Assembly (NCBI GenBank): GCA_947085255.1
Contig: CAMTVQ010000004.1
Location: 241,354-305,353, forward strand
Source: CAMTVQ01 sp947085255
Lineage (GTDB): Bacteria > Bacteroidota > Bacteroidia > Sphingobacteriales > Sphingobacteriaceae
DNA: 64,000 bases
Direction: 5' to 3'
Shown one piece after another: positions 9,368 to 18,446 of the stretch. The notes under the pieces were generated by a model. It made no database searches. It saw only the letters and a program-made list of their open reading frames with translations, and had not been told where the DNA came from. Both the position numbers and the translations under genes were made by a program. How positions within the stretch are numbered: the stretch's first letter is position 1; every line of letters starts with the position of its first letter.

Positions 9368-11269
9368 TTATCGTGTTAACACTAATTTTTCGGTAGCAGT
9401 TCTACCTTCTTTAGTTGCTACATTATAAAAATAAACACCGTTTGACAATGAAGATAAATCAGCATTAACTGTGTTATTACCAACGGTAATTCCGTTTGTA
9501 TTAATCACTTTTACTACTTTACCTAACATATCAGTAATAACAACAGTACCTGTAGTATTTTTAGCAGATACTACTGAGAAGTTTACCGCACCTGACGTAG
9601 GGTTTGGATAAGCAGAAACCTGTACATCTTTTACTGTTTTGATATCTCTAATGCCTGCTGTTCCAAAACCAGTACAGTCTGCAATACTACCTACTGACCA
9701 AGCTGCATATACAATTTCATTTTCATTTGGCGGGTCTTGGTTTTGCAATGCTGTACCTGGATCGAAATCACGCTGCCATACAATATGCATTTTATCATCT
9801 ACAAAACGTGCCATAGAAGGAAATGCATTTTCAGCACCTATCGATCCCGTTAAGTTTACTTGAGGGCAAAATGTTTTTCCACCATCAGTAGTTTTAGTTG
9901 CAAAAATGTTATGGTAGTTCTGACCTGGCTCCTCTGCACTTGGATCTGTTTCATCTCCTTCTACAACAGCCATAAACGCTACGTAAATATTTCCTTGAGC
10001 ATCTATACCTGTAGTTGTCATACCAGCTAAACCTACTCCTGTATAATTACTAAAGTTAAAGTTTTCGCCAGTTGCAATCTCTCCATCTTTATCTGTATCT
10101 ACTGGACCTCCAATAGATTTTATCACTTTATTTGCCTCATCCCAATGCATAATAACATTAAGTGAAAGTACTAATTGTGCAGTTAAAGTATCTGTACCAT
10201 CATTATAATACAATCTACGACCCCAAAATAAATGTGTATTACCATTCTTATCAAGAATTACAGAAGGAGAAAGATTTGTTCCTGCAAGTGTATCTGCCGT
10301 TCCATCATTATTCACATCAGTAGATCCACCTGTGTAGTTTTTGATTGGAAATTCTTCTATTACTTGTCTGGTAAACGTTGCTCCAAAATCTTCTGACTTC
10401 CAAATAGCTAAATCAGTATACTGACCTGCAGCTGAGATTACAACATATTTATCAAAAGCATCAATAGAATAACGATCAGCACTTCCTAAACCTTGAGGAT
10501 AATTGATAGTATCTTCTCCAGGCAACAAAGTAAAGTTTGAGAAAGTGGTACCGCCATCTGTTGAGCGTGAAAAATATACACCATCTACCATTCCATTAGA
10601 AGTATCTGTAAAAGCTGCTGGTGAAGCAATAGTATATATATTATTTCCTGAAGCCGCTGCTTTGTGCCATAATACTTTTATACTTTTACCTACTCCATTA
10701 TTATTAGCTATTGGTTGTGTGTTTTTCCAAGCAGTACCTTGACCAGTATTCTTAGTAACTAAGGTGATAAAATCATTATCCGGATTGTTAAATGGAGCAC
10801 TATGCGTAATTACAATCTCATGATTACTTGCATTTGTAACAATGTTTGTAAAACCGGAACGAACAGCTCCCTCTATCTTGCGCTGCAAATCAGGAACAGG
10901 ATCCCAACCTGAACCATTGTTCTTATTGTATGCTGTACCACGATTACCATCATTTGTAGGGTCCTGTGCTGTTGAAAGTGTCCATACAGCCGACATTTTA
11001 CCATCTGGGTAACGCAACAAACGACGAGACATAGTACCATTGGTTTGTAAATCGTAACGAGTATAACCAATAATTTCACCAGTTTCTACTGCTGTCTTAT
11101 TATATCGTTCCGCCGGTGCGCCTGCTCTTACGCCCGAGCCATTATCAATTGCCACAATTGGGCTTAGCTTTACAGTTAAAGCACCATTTTTGGTAGCTTT
11201 AACTGTGTTTTGCGCATAGGTAAAGGTTGCTACTCCACACACAAAAAGGATAGTACACAATTTTTTCAT
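9368..11269 (-). CDS. Secreted BNR/sialidase-like repeat protein with T9SS sorting domain
   Basis: Start set at 11269 (MKKLCTILFVCGVATFTYAQ, a signal peptide ending AYAQ) and not at the upstream ATG at 11311, because the consensus promoter -7 box lies at 11309-11316, so the longer start would precede transcription. The 633-residue protein has BNR-type motifs, S-x-D-x-G-x-T-F: SRSTDGGTTF, KSEDFGATF and TKTTDGGKTF, typical of beta-propeller exo-proteins. The last ~85 residues (ISAYPNPTSG-like strand, DMLGKVV, LSNGVYFYNV, EKLVLTR) are a type A T9SS C-terminal signal, so it is expected to be exported through the outer membrane and anchored or released. No catalytic residues of a true sialidase can be assigned; substrate unknown. 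Confidence 0.85.
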   Translation of the reverse strand: MKKLCTILFVCGVATFTYAQNTVKATKNGALTVKLSPIVAIDNGSGVRAGAPAERYNKTAVETGEIIGYTRYDLQTNGTMSRRLLRYPDGKMSAVWTLSTAQDPTNDGNRGTAYNKNNGSGWDPVPDLQRKIEGAVRSGFTNIVTNASNHEIVITHSAPFNNPDNDFITLVTKNTGQGTAWKNTQPIANNNGVGKSIKVLWHKAAASGNNIYTIASPAAFTDTSNGMVDGVYFSRSTDGGTTFSNFTLLPGEDTINYPQGLGSADRYSIDAFDKYVVISAAGQYTDLAIWKSEDFGATFTRQVIEEFPIKNYTGGSTDVNNDGTADTLAGTNLSPSVILDKNGNTHLFWGRRLYYNDGTDTLTAQLVLSLNVIMHWDEANKVIKSIGGPVDTDKDGEIATGENFNFSNYTGVGLAGMTTTGIDAQGNIYVAFMAVVEGDETDPSAEEPGQNYHNIFATKTTDGGKTFCPQVNLTGSIGAENAFPSMARFVDDKMHIVWQRDFDPGTALQNQDPPNENEIVYAAWSVGSIADCTGFGTAGIRDIKTVKDVQVSAYPNPTSGAVNFSVVSAKNTTGTVVITDMLGKVVKVINTNGITVGNNTVNADLSSLSNGVYFYNVATKEGRTATEKLVLTR

Positions 11270-11308
11270 TTCTTTATTATTTTTTAGTAATTGAATTAAA
11301 AGTAATTT

Positions 11309-11338
11309 CAAATTTACAACTATTAATTTAACTTACAA
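11309..11338 (-). promoter_or_regulatory. Bacteroidota-type promoter for the BNR/T9SS gene
   Basis: On the minus strand, TTG (11336-11338), 19-base spacer, TAAATTTG (11309-11316): an exact consensus match. Transcription would start near 11302-11305, giving a leader of about 35 bases to the ATG at 11269 and ruling out the longer reading-frame start at 11311. Confidence 0.8.
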
Positions 11339-11390
11339 ATTAAATGTAACAAAAATTTCGTTTTTTGTTACAAAGAGGTCTTATAAGTTT

Positions 11391-12998
11391 TTACGATAAT
11401 TGCGTAATCGAAATTTTATTCTGTTGAAAAACTACCGTTATTTGACTTTTTAATGGCAACAACGAAGCATATAACTCATTTATAAATAATGGATTAACAA
11501 TAAGGCAACTCAATACATTATCATACCTTTCCTGCAAGCCATTATTCGGAAAAAACTTTTCTTTTAATTTTTCGAGCTGGGCTATTTCTGTTTCAAATTT
11601 TTTCTTTTCGGCTTTTAGCAACCGCTGCTCAATATTATTAACTGCATTGATAACTTTTACCTTTTCGCCCTCTATAAGTCCTTTCAAAGTAGCATCTTGC
11701 TCAATTCCTTTTAGCAAAATATATTCGAAAGCTTGCTCAATCACTACCTTATCAGCAGTTAAAGAAAGTTCTGTTTTCTGGTTCTTCTTTACAAATTCTT
11801 TTACAAGTTCGGCTGAAGGTTTAAACAAGTCAGTAGTGCTCAACTGCAATTTATCCATTCTCTTTTTACTCCCCTCGTCTATCCAAACTACTGAATTACG
11901 TAGTATAAGTGCCGGAAAAAACACCTTATAATTTTTAAATGTTGATTGCAGCTCTAACCAATAGGCAATTTCTGCACCTCCGCCTATATAAGCTAGATTA
12001 GGCAAAATACACTCTTGGTAAAGTGGACGCATAACCACGTTTGGACTAAATTTTTCTGGATGAGTTGTAACCGTTTCCGCTAGCTCATCTATAGTAAATG
12101 TAATGGCTGTATCATTTACACGATACGCATTATCCTGCTGTACTATCCGTTCACGTAAATTTTCTTCCAAATAGAAAAAATTAATTTCACGCGGATTCAC
12201 CTGTACATCGTAGTACTCGGCTATCTTTTTGTTGGTTGCAGTAATTAATTGGTAGCTATGTTTTTCAACAATATCAGTAGCTGTAATACTTGCAAATTGT
12301 TTTTTCAATTCAGGACTATCGGCATCTATTACTACTAAGCCATATTCTTTAAAAAGATGATGTACCAAAGCACGTGTAGCCGCAGCCAAATTTCTATTTT
12401 GTGTGTAGGCGCTTTCAAAAATACTATACACTTCTTTTGCAGTCTCACCCTCACCTAAAATAGTTTTGAGTTCTTGTAAAACCTCTTGCATACCCGCTGT
12501 GCTCATTCGCCCTGTAGCGCCAGCGGCTTCTTGCTCCCAGGTAAGTTTTTTACCAAATAACTGTATGTGATTGATTTCGGCAAAATCATGATCCTCGGTA
12601 GCCATCCAATAAACTGGCACAATTTTGTATGTTGGATTGTGCTTTTCTATCTCTTCGGCTAAACGTATGGTGGTAATAATTTTATAAATAAAATACAACG
12701 GACCAGTAAACAGATTGAGTTGATGACCAGTGGTTACTGTAAACGTAGAATCGCTTGCCAGTGCTTTTATGTTTTCAAGCGGTTTGCCACTTAGTCCTGA
12801 ATACTGTTGTGTAAGCACATCAACTAACACCTTTCTATCGGTGCCGAAATTTTGCCTATCGGCAATCGCTTTAGTAAAACTTTCAATTTCTGGCTTATAC
12901 TTATATAAGCCATCTAATTGTGGATTTCCTGCTAAGTAATCCGTAACAATTTTTGCAAAAAAACCACTTTCTGCATACGTAAAGTATTCTGTAGTCAT
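11391..12998 (-). CDS. bshC: Bacillithiol biosynthesis cysteine-adding enzyme BshC
   Basis: A 535-residue protein that attaches cysteine to glucosaminyl-malate in the last step of bacillithiol synthesis. The family signature is clear: TTGHQLNLFTGPLYFIYKIITTI (about residues 90-112), then VPVYWMATEDHDFAEINH, and later the YIGGGAEIAYWLEL motif. A coiled-coil segment rich in Glu and Lys occurs near residues 450-495. It is 9 bases downstream of rimO in the same direction, so it is probably the last gene of the ftsY-rimO-bshC unit. Bacillithiol use is common in Bacteroidota. bshA and bshB are not in the window. Complete and ordinary. Confidence 0.92.
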   Translation of the reverse strand: MTTEYFTYAESGFFAKIVTDYLAGNPQLDGLYKYKPEIESFTKAIADRQNFGTDRKVLVDVLTQQYSGLSGKPLENIKALASDSTFTVTTGHQLNLFTGPLYFIYKIITTIRLAEEIEKHNPTYKIVPVYWMATEDHDFAEINHIQLFGKKLTWEQEAAGATGRMSTAGMQEVLQELKTILGEGETAKEVYSIFESAYTQNRNLAAATRALVHHLFKEYGLVVIDADSPELKKQFASITATDIVEKHSYQLITATNKKIAEYYDVQVNPREINFFYLEENLRERIVQQDNAYRVNDTAITFTIDELAETVTTHPEKFSPNVVMRPLYQECILPNLAYIGGGAEIAYWLELQSTFKNYKVFFPALILRNSVVWIDEGSKKRMDKLQLSTTDLFKPSAELVKEFVKKNQKTELSLTADKVVIEQAFEYILLKGIEQDATLKGLIEGEKVKVINAVNNIEQRLLKAEKKKFETEIAQLEKLKEKFFPNNGLQERYDNVLSCLIVNPLFINELYASLLPLKSQITVVFQQNKISITQLS

Positions 12999-13007
12999 AA
13001 CTAAAAA

Positions 13008-14324
13008 TTAGGCAGGAATACCATAAAGATCAAAATCCTCTGCTTTAATGATTTTTATTGTAGCAAAATCCCCAGGTTTTACATAATACTGGTGCGCATC
13101 AATAAGCACTTCATTATCTACCTCTGGCGAGTCAAATTCGGTTCTTCCTATAAAGTAATCACCCTCTTTTCTATCTATTAGTACTTTATAGTTATTGCCT
13201 ACTTTTTGTTGATTCAATTCTAATGAAATACCCTGCTGTACTTCCATAATTTCTTCGGCACGTTGCTGTTTTACCGCATCGGGCACATCATCAACTAATT
13301 GATGCGCATGTGTTTTTTCTTCGTGCGAGTAGGTAAACACACCTAAACGCTCGAAACGTGTTTTCTCTACAAAAGCAAGCAATTCGGCTACATCTTGTTC
13401 AGTTTCGCCTGGGTAACCAGCAATAAGTGTAGTACGTAAGGCTATATCTGGCACGCGTTGACGAATAGTATCTACCAATTCAATTGTTTTTTGTTTGGTA
13501 ATACCTCTACGCATCGATTTTAGCATATTATCTGTAATGTGCTGCAAAGGCATATCTAAGTAATTACAGATATTTTCGCGCTCGTTCATCACGTCCAATA
13601 TTTCTAACGGAAATCCTGATGGGTATGCATACTGCAAACGAATCCATTCAATACCATTTACATCCGACAGATGTCTTAGCAAGTCGGGCAATTTACGTTC
13701 GTTGTGCAGGTCTAAGCCATAATATGTAAGATCTTGAGCAATAAGCACCAATTCTTTAGTACCATTTACTGCAAGCGATTTTGCTTCTTTTACCAACTGT
13801 TCTATAGGCTTAGAAACGTGAACGCCTCGCATAATTGGAATTGCACAAAAAGAACACGGACGATTACAGCCCTCTGAAATTTTGAAGAACGCCGAATGAT
13901 TAGGCGTAGTTAGTAAACGCTCGCCCAACAACTCGTGCTTATAATCTGCACCTACGCTCTTTAGCAAGCGCTGCAAATCATTGGTACCAAACCAACCGTC
14001 TACATTACTTATTTCTTGTTCTAGTTCTGGTTTATACCGCTGCGATAAGCAACCCGTAACTATTACCTTTTTTACTTTTCCTTCCTCTTTTAAGCCAACA
14101 TAGTGCAAAATGGTATCTATTGACTCTTGCTTGGCATTATCAATAAAGCCACAGGTATTAATAATAACCGTTTCTTGATTTTCGGAAGTATCCTCATGCC
14201 TTACATCAAAATCATTTCCTTTTAATTGTCCCATCAGCACCTCAGAATCTACCAGATTTTTGGAGCAACCCAAGGTGATTACATTTATACGTTCTTTTAT
14301 AGCGTTAACCGATTTGGTTTTCAT
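13008..14324 (-). CDS. rimO: Ribosomal protein S12 methylthiotransferase RimO
   Basis: A radical-SAM enzyme that methylthiolates the conserved aspartate of ribosomal protein S12. The start at 14324 (MKTKSVNAIKERINVITLGC) is preferred to the ATG at 14378, since the UPF0004 domain begins about 15 residues after it; 438 residues. Motifs: LGCSKNLVDSE, NTCGFIDNAKQES and TGCLSQRY contribute the three cysteines of the N-terminal cluster; EGCNRPCSFC is the CxxxCxxC radical-SAM site; a TRAM-like domain forms the last ~65 residues. LGCSKNLVDSE distinguishes RimO from MiaB. It lies between ftsY and bshC, same strand. Confidence 0.93.
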   Translation of the reverse strand: MKTKSVNAIKERINVITLGCSKNLVDSEVLMGQLKGNDFDVRHEDTSENQETVIINTCGFIDNAKQESIDTILHYVGLKEEGKVKKVIVTGCLSQRYKPELEQEISNVDGWFGTNDLQRLLKSVGADYKHELLGERLLTTPNHSAFFKISEGCNRPCSFCAIPIMRGVHVSKPIEQLVKEAKSLAVNGTKELVLIAQDLTYYGLDLHNERKLPDLLRHLSDVNGIEWIRLQYAYPSGFPLEILDVMNERENICNYLDMPLQHITDNMLKSMRRGITKQKTIELVDTIRQRVPDIALRTTLIAGYPGETEQDVAELLAFVEKTRFERLGVFTYSHEEKTHAHQLVDDVPDAVKQQRAEEIMEVQQGISLELNQQKVGNNYKVLIDRKEGDYFIGRTEFDSPEVDNEVLIDAHQYYVKPGDFATIKIIKAEDFDLYGIPA

Positions 14325-14457
14325 GCGAATATAATTTGTTTTTAATTGGACACATGGAACAGTTATACGGATTTTCATTTCCTATATGATTATCCAAGCA
14401 TAACTGTTTCATCTTTTTTGATTTTATTCTAAATAATACTTTGCCCTTAGCGCTTAT

Positions 14458-15435
14458 TTAATCAGCGCTAAAGAGCGAATTCACAAACTCGAATTTATTA
14501 AATAAGCGTAGGTCTTCTACCCCTTCACCTATGCCAATATATTTTACTGGAATTTTAAACTGATCGGATATACCAATTACCACACCTCCCTTAGCCGTTC
14601 CATCCAATTTAGTTAGTGCCAATGCCGTAACATCTGTAGCTGCCGTAAATTGCTTGGCCTGTTCTATCGCATTTTGTCCTGTTGATGCATCCAACACCAA
14701 CAATACTTCGTGTGGCGCACCCGGAACTACCTTATTCATTACTTGCTTAATTTTAGTAAGCTCGTTCATTAAGTTAACCTTGTTGTGCAACCTGCCCGCT
14801 GTATCGATAATGGCTATATCTTCGCCATTGGCTACGGCAGATTTTAAGGTATCGAAGGCTACCGAGGCTGGGTCGGAACCCATTTGTTGAGATACGACAC
14901 GTACATCTGCACGCTTGCCCCAAATATGCAACTGATCTACTGCTGCTGCCCTAAACGTATCGCCAGCACCTAACACTACATTTCTCCCTGCTTTTTTAAG
15001 CTGATATGCCAATTTGCCAATTGTAGTTGTTTTACCAACCCCATTTACACCAACCACCATAATTACATAGGGTTTTCCTGTAGCTTCGGCACCAAAACTG
15101 TGGTAATCTCCAGTATTGTTTTCGGCTAATAGTGCAGATATCTCTTCTTTCAGCACTATATTTAACTCATCGGTATTCAAGTATTTATCCTTGGCTACCC
15201 GTTGTTCTATTCTACCAATAATTTTTAAAGTGGTTTGTACTCCTACATCTGCTGTAATAAGTACTTCCTCCAACTCATCTAAAACAGCATTATCTATTGT
15301 AGACTTGCCAGCAACAACCCTACCCAAACGTGCAAATAAGCTCTCTTTGGTTTTATCTAAGCCTTTTTCGAGTTCGGGCGCTACGAAATCAGCTGCCCTA
15401 CCTTTTGATTTACTAAGAAAATCGAATATACCCAT
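14458..15435 (-). CDS. ftsY: Signal recognition particle receptor FtsY
   Basis: A 325-residue SRP receptor GTPase that docks SRP-ribosome complexes at the inner membrane. It has a short N-terminal charged stretch followed by the NG domain: N-domain helices (about 20-95), G1 P-loop GVNGVGKTTT, DTFRAAAVDQL, DTAGRLHNK (G3), TKLDGTAKGG (G4) and GIGEGVEDL near the end. The acidic A-domain of E. coli FtsY is absent, as usual in Bacteroidota. It follows the ribosomal genes rpmB-rpmG and the DUF4295 gene, but a hairpin with a T-run sits 10 bases before its start, so its expression probably depends on read-through. Confidence 0.95.
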   Translation of the reverse strand: MGIFDFLSKSKGRAADFVAPELEKGLDKTKESLFARLGRVVAGKSTIDNAVLDELEEVLITADVGVQTTLKIIGRIEQRVAKDKYLNTDELNIVLKEEISALLAENNTGDYHSFGAEATGKPYVIMVVGVNGVGKTTTIGKLAYQLKKAGRNVVLGAGDTFRAAAVDQLHIWGKRADVRVVSQQMGSDPASVAFDTLKSAVANGEDIAIIDTAGRLHNKVNLMNELTKIKQVMNKVVPGAPHEVLLVLDASTGQNAIEQAKQFTAATDVTALALTKLDGTAKGGVVIGISDQFKIPVKYIGIGEGVEDLRLFNKFEFVNSLFSAD

Positions 15436-15444
15436 AGTGTATTA

Positions 15445-15477
15445 ACAAAAAAAGCTTCTCCTGTGACAGAAGAAGCT
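15445..15477 (-). terminator. Intrinsic terminator or attenuator between DUF4295 gene and ftsY
   Basis: Stem formed by 15453-15464 with 15466-15477 (one mismatch, AGCTTCT core), followed on the minus strand by a run of six T. It ends the rpmB-rpmG-DUF4295 transcript, at least partly. Confidence 0.65.
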
Positions 15478-15500
15478 CAATGTACAACTTTATAGCCTTA

Positions 15501-15659
15501 TTACTTGCTAGCACTAATCACATCTTTGATGTGATCATTGTGTACTACTGATTCTTTAAACGAGTACGCACCTGTTTTAGGAGAGCGTGACATGGTAATT
15601 ACTTTAGAGTATTCTTTACCTGTTCCTGTTTTTAGCGTTGCAACTACTTTTTTTGCCAT
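15501..15659 (-). CDS. DUF4295 family small basic protein
   Basis: A 52-residue protein, MAKKVVATLKTGTGKEYSKV at its start, lysine-rich, ending HIKDVISASK. It matches my recollection of the DUF4295 family, found in Bacteroidota directly after rpmG. It lies in exactly that position, 75 bases downstream of rpmG and before ftsY. The small size, basic character and ribosomal neighbours suggest ribosome association; that is inference. It is easily missed by length cut-offs. The ATG (15657-15659) and TAA (15501-15503) are clear. Confidence 0.88.
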   Translation of the reverse strand: MAKKVVATLKTGTGKEYSKVITMSRSPKTGAYSFKESVVHNDHIKDVISASK

Positions 15660-15734
15660 TTCTTTTAGCTTTATAGATTATAAGTTTGGAGTGCTCGTAA
15701 TAAAACAACAAGCCACCTAAACAAATAAGCTGAA

Positions 15735-15917
15735 TTATTTAATTTCTTTGTGTGCGGTTACTTTACGCATAATTGGATTGAATTTTTTCAACTCCAAGCG
15801 CTCTGTAGTGTTTTTCTTATTTTTGGTGGTAATGTAACGTGATGTGCCTGGCAAACCACTTTCTTTGTGCTCTGTGCACTCCAATATTACCTGAACTCTA
15901 TTGCCTTTTTTTGCCAT
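15735..15917 (-). CDS. rpmG: Ribosomal protein bL33
   Basis: A 60-residue large-subunit protein: MAKKGNRVQVILECTEHK at the start, SRYITTKNKKNT in the middle, LELKKFNPIMRKVTAHKEIK at the end. This is the L33 pattern. Only one cysteine is present near the start and the second zinc-ligand pair is absent, so this is a zinc-independent (C-minus) form. It lies 8 bases downstream of rpmB, same strand, in the conserved Bacteroidota order. Confidence 0.95.
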   Translation of the reverse strand: MAKKGNRVQVILECTEHKESGLPGTSRYITTKNKKNTTERLELKKFNPIMRKVTAHKEIK

Positions 15918-15925
15918 TTTCGTAA

Positions 15926-16159
15926 TTATATTTTACCTGTTTTAACAAATTTGTTGATACAGGCAGTAATACCATTTTTATTAATCGTTTTTATCGCGGC
16001 AGCAGATACCTTTAGGGTAATCCAGCGGCCTTCTTCTGGAATAAAAAACTTTTTGATATGTAGGTTGGGATAAAAGCGACGATTCGTCTTCACGTTTGAA
16101 TTAGAAACATGATGACCATTCATCGAGGTTTTTCCGGTTAAATCACACACTCTTGACAT
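15926..16159 (-). CDS. rpmB: Ribosomal protein bL28
   Basis: A 77-residue large-subunit protein: MSRVCDLTGKTSMNGHHVSNSN, KTNRRFYPNL, and TLKVSAAAIKTINKNGI are the family pattern. It is the first gene of the rpmB-rpmG-DUF4295 unit, probably transcribed from a promoter at 16195-16225. A single cysteine remains near the N-terminus, so no full zinc site. Divergent from surE. Confidence 0.95.
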   Translation of the reverse strand: MSRVCDLTGKTSMNGHHVSNSNVKTNRRFYPNLHIKKFFIPEEGRWITLKVSAAAIKTINKNGITACINKFVKTGKI

Positions 16160-16194
16160 GACTATAATTTTATTCGGTTAAATTTTAAGGACTG

Positions 16195-16225
16195 CAAATA
16201 TCAAACTTTTTATTTTAGAAAGCAA
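16195..16225 (-). promoter_or_regulatory. Probable promoter for rpmB-rpmG-DUF4295
   Basis: On the minus strand, TTG (16223-16225), a 20-base spacer and GATATTTG (16195-16202), one mismatch from TAnnTTTG. Leader of about 30 bases to rpmB. Weaker than the other promoters in the window. Confidence 0.45.
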
Positions 16226-16310
16226 ACTTAAATCTAAAAAAATAACATTCACCAACTGTTGATATAATTATAGGTACTCAGGATGCCTAAATGTGTATTT
16301 TCGTGTCTTT

Positions 16311-17081
16311 ATGAGCAGAAGACCAACCATTTTAGTTGTAAATGACGACGGTATTACGGCGCCAGGCATTCGTACTCTTGCGCATTTAATGCAAGAACTT
16401 GGTGATGTTGTAGTGGTAGCACCCGATAGTCCACAGTCGGCAATGGGTCATGCCATTACTATTTCTAAACCATTACGCTTAGAAAAAGTACGCGTTTTTG
16501 ATGAAATCACCGAAACCTATCAGTGTTCGGGCACTCCAGTAGATTGTGTAAAACTGGCTGTGAACAAGGTATTGCACCGTAAACCCGACTTGTGCGTTTC
16601 GGGTATTAATCACGGCTCCAACTCTTCTATCAATGTGATTTATTCGGGCACCATGTCTGCAGCTATGGAAGGGGCTATTGAAAGCATTCCTTCTGTTGGA
16701 TTTTCGCATGCTTCTTTTAGCATGGATATTGATTTTGAACCAGTGAAGCAAGCTATTTTAACTATTACCAAACAAATTTTGGCAAATGGATTACCTCAGG
16801 GGGTATTACTAAATGTTAACTTTCCGGATGTTGATAAGCTCAAAGGCATTAAAGTATGCCGCCAGGCAACTGCTAAATGGGAAGAAGAATTTGACGAGCG
16901 TTTAGACCCTCATAAACGTAAATATTATTGGCTTACCGGAAAATTTGCACTGTATGACACTGGAGAAGATACCGATGAGTGGGCATTAGCGAATGGATTT
17001 GCATCGGTTGTTCCTGTGCAATTTGATTTTACAGCACATCATGCTATAGCAGCATTAACCAACTGGAATTTAAATGCTTAA
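16311..17081 (+). CDS. surE: 5'/3'-nucleotidase SurE
   Basis: A 256-residue metal-dependent nucleoside monophosphatase. The start at 16311 (MSRRPTILVVNDDG) is chosen over an ATG 18 bases upstream, because the NDDG metal-binding motif normally sits within the first 15 residues. Further motifs: VVAPDSPQSAMGHAIT, the GTPVDCVKLA segment, SGINHGSNSSINVIYSGTMSAAMEGA, and the VNFP motif in the C-terminal half. Soluble and cytoplasmic. It overlaps the next small membrane-protein gene by 8 bases and leads a surE-lpxB cluster. Divergent from the ribosomal protein genes. Confidence 0.94.
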   Translation: MSRRPTILVVNDDGITAPGIRTLAHLMQELGDVVVVAPDSPQSAMGHAITISKPLRLEKVRVFDEITETYQCSGTPVDCVKLAVNKVLHRKPDLCVSGINHGSNSSINVIYSGTMSAAMEGAIESIPSVGFSHASFSMDIDFEPVKQAILTITKQILANGLPQGVLLNVNFPDVDKLKGIKVCRQATAKWEEEFDERLDPHKRKYYWLTGKFALYDTGEDTDEWALANGFASVVPVQFDFTAHHAIAALTNWNLNA

Positions 17082-17334
17082 GGAAGATAATTTTTATTTA
17101 GGTATGTTTATTGGTGCATTGTTGCCCCTTTTAGCATTTACCTTTTTCGAGGTACTACAGCAGTATGTAGAACTATACACCAAGCCCTCTTTTATTTATA
17201 TTTTATGTATAGGCGCAAATGCGCTCATTTTTCGATTTTTTATAAAAAAGGAAAAAGACAATTTATCTAAAGGGGTACTATTGGTAACGTTTGTATATGC
17301 CCTAGCCTTTTTTTGGTTTAATTCAAAACAGTAA
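17074..17334 (+). CDS. Small three-helix membrane protein, unknown function
   Basis: 86 residues with three predicted transmembrane helices (about 8-28, 38-56 and 66-84), separated by a lysine-rich loop (KKEKDN). It overlaps surE by 8 bases and ends 3 bases before lpxB, so it is translationally coupled with both. The position suggests an envelope role near lipid A synthesis, but I do not recognise the family. The tight coupling on both sides argues that it is a real gene. Confidence 0.75.
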   Translation: MLKEDNFYLGMFIGALLPLLAFTFFEVLQQYVELYTKPSFIYILCIGANALIFRFFIKKEKDNLSKGVLLVTFVYALAFFWFNSKQ

Positions 17335-17337
17335 CGT

Positions 17338-18441
17338 TTGAAATACTATATTATAGCAGGCGAGGCCTCCGGAGATTTGCATGCCAGCAATTTAATGCAG
17401 CAGCTAAAGCTACAGGATACTGCGGCCGAGTTTCGTTTTTTTGGTGGCGATTTAATGCAAGCCCAAGGCGGCACATTGGTAAAACATTATCGTGCTATGG
17501 CTTTTATGGGTTTTATTGAGGTATTATTTAATCTAAACCAAATTTTTGCCAATCTGGCTCAAGCCAAAAAAGACCTATTAGCCTATAAGCCTGATGTAGT
17601 TATTCTTGTTGATTTTCCAGGATTTAATTTACGTATTGCCGAATACGCAAAGAGCCTAGACATTAAGGTGGTCTATTACATTTCTCCAAAAGTATGGGCA
17701 TGGAATACCAAACGAGTAGAAAAAATTAAACGGATTGTAGATTTATTGCTGGTTATCCTTCCTTTTGAGGTTGATTTTTACAAAAAACACAATTACGCTG
17801 TTACGTATATAGGAAATCCCTTGATGGATGCCATAGCTCAGCATAAAGCCAACGAAACATTTAGAGCGCAAAACAACCTCTCCGATAAACCTATTTTAGC
17901 CCTATTACCTGGCAGTCGGAAACAAGAAATTACACGATTATTGCCTGTAATGATAGAAACAGCCGCACAGTTTCCGGAATATGAATGTGTAATTGCAGGT
18001 GCCCCCGCTTTCGAACCGTCTTTTTACACACCTTATATTCATGCCAATAGTAAATTAGTTTTCAATCAAACCTATGATTTATTACACCATGCTTCGGGCG
18101 CATTGGTTGCTTCGGGTACGGCAACTTTAGAAACTGCTTTGTTTAATGTGCCTCAAGTAGTATGCTACAAGGGTAACCCATTAACCATTGCCATCGGCAG
18201 ACTATTGATAAAAATTAAGTACATATCGTTGGTGAATTTAATTATGGATAAACCTGTTGTAGAGGAATTTATTCAAAATGATTGTACGTCACAACATTTA
18301 ACAAGTGCATTATTACGTATACTACCTGGTAGTAATGGAAATAAGCTATTACGCGAAAATTACCAAGAATTACGCAACAAAGTAGGAGAAGCTGGAGCAT
18401 CCAAAAGAGCCGCAACGGCTATTATTCATTTTTTACAGTAA
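17338..18441 (+). CDS. lpxB: Lipid-A-disaccharide synthase
   Basis: A GT19 glycosyltransferase, 367 residues, that joins UDP-2,3-diacylglucosamine and lipid X to make the lipid A disaccharide at the inner membrane. The start is a TTG codon (17338) giving MKYYIIAGEASGDLHASNLM, the conserved LpxB N-terminus; no ATG fits. Other motifs: FFGGDLMQAQGG, MGFIEVL, VDFPGFNLRIA, YYISPKVWAW, LLPGSRKQEI and ASGTATLETALF. It follows the small membrane protein by 3 bases and precedes a SpoIID-like gene by 5 bases. It shows that the organism makes lipopolysaccharide. Confidence 0.95.
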   Translation: MKYYIIAGEASGDLHASNLMQQLKLQDTAAEFRFFGGDLMQAQGGTLVKHYRAMAFMGFIEVLFNLNQIFANLAQAKKDLLAYKPDVVILVDFPGFNLRIAEYAKSLDIKVVYYISPKVWAWNTKRVEKIKRIVDLLLVILPFEVDFYKKHNYAVTYIGNPLMDAIAQHKANETFRAQNNLSDKPILALLPGSRKQEITRLLPVMIETAAQFPEYECVIAGAPAFEPSFYTPYIHANSKLVFNQTYDLLHHASGALVASGTATLETALFNVPQVVCYKGNPLTIAIGRLLIKIKYISLVNLIMDKPVVEEFIQNDCTSQHLTSALLRILPGSNGNKLLRENYQELRNKVGEAGASKRAATAIIHFLQ

Positions 18442-18446
18442 AGTAC

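Noticed and set aside
11270..11311. Longer N-terminus for the BNR/T9SS protein
   Set aside because: It would lie upstream of the predicted transcription start, and it would bury the signal peptide.
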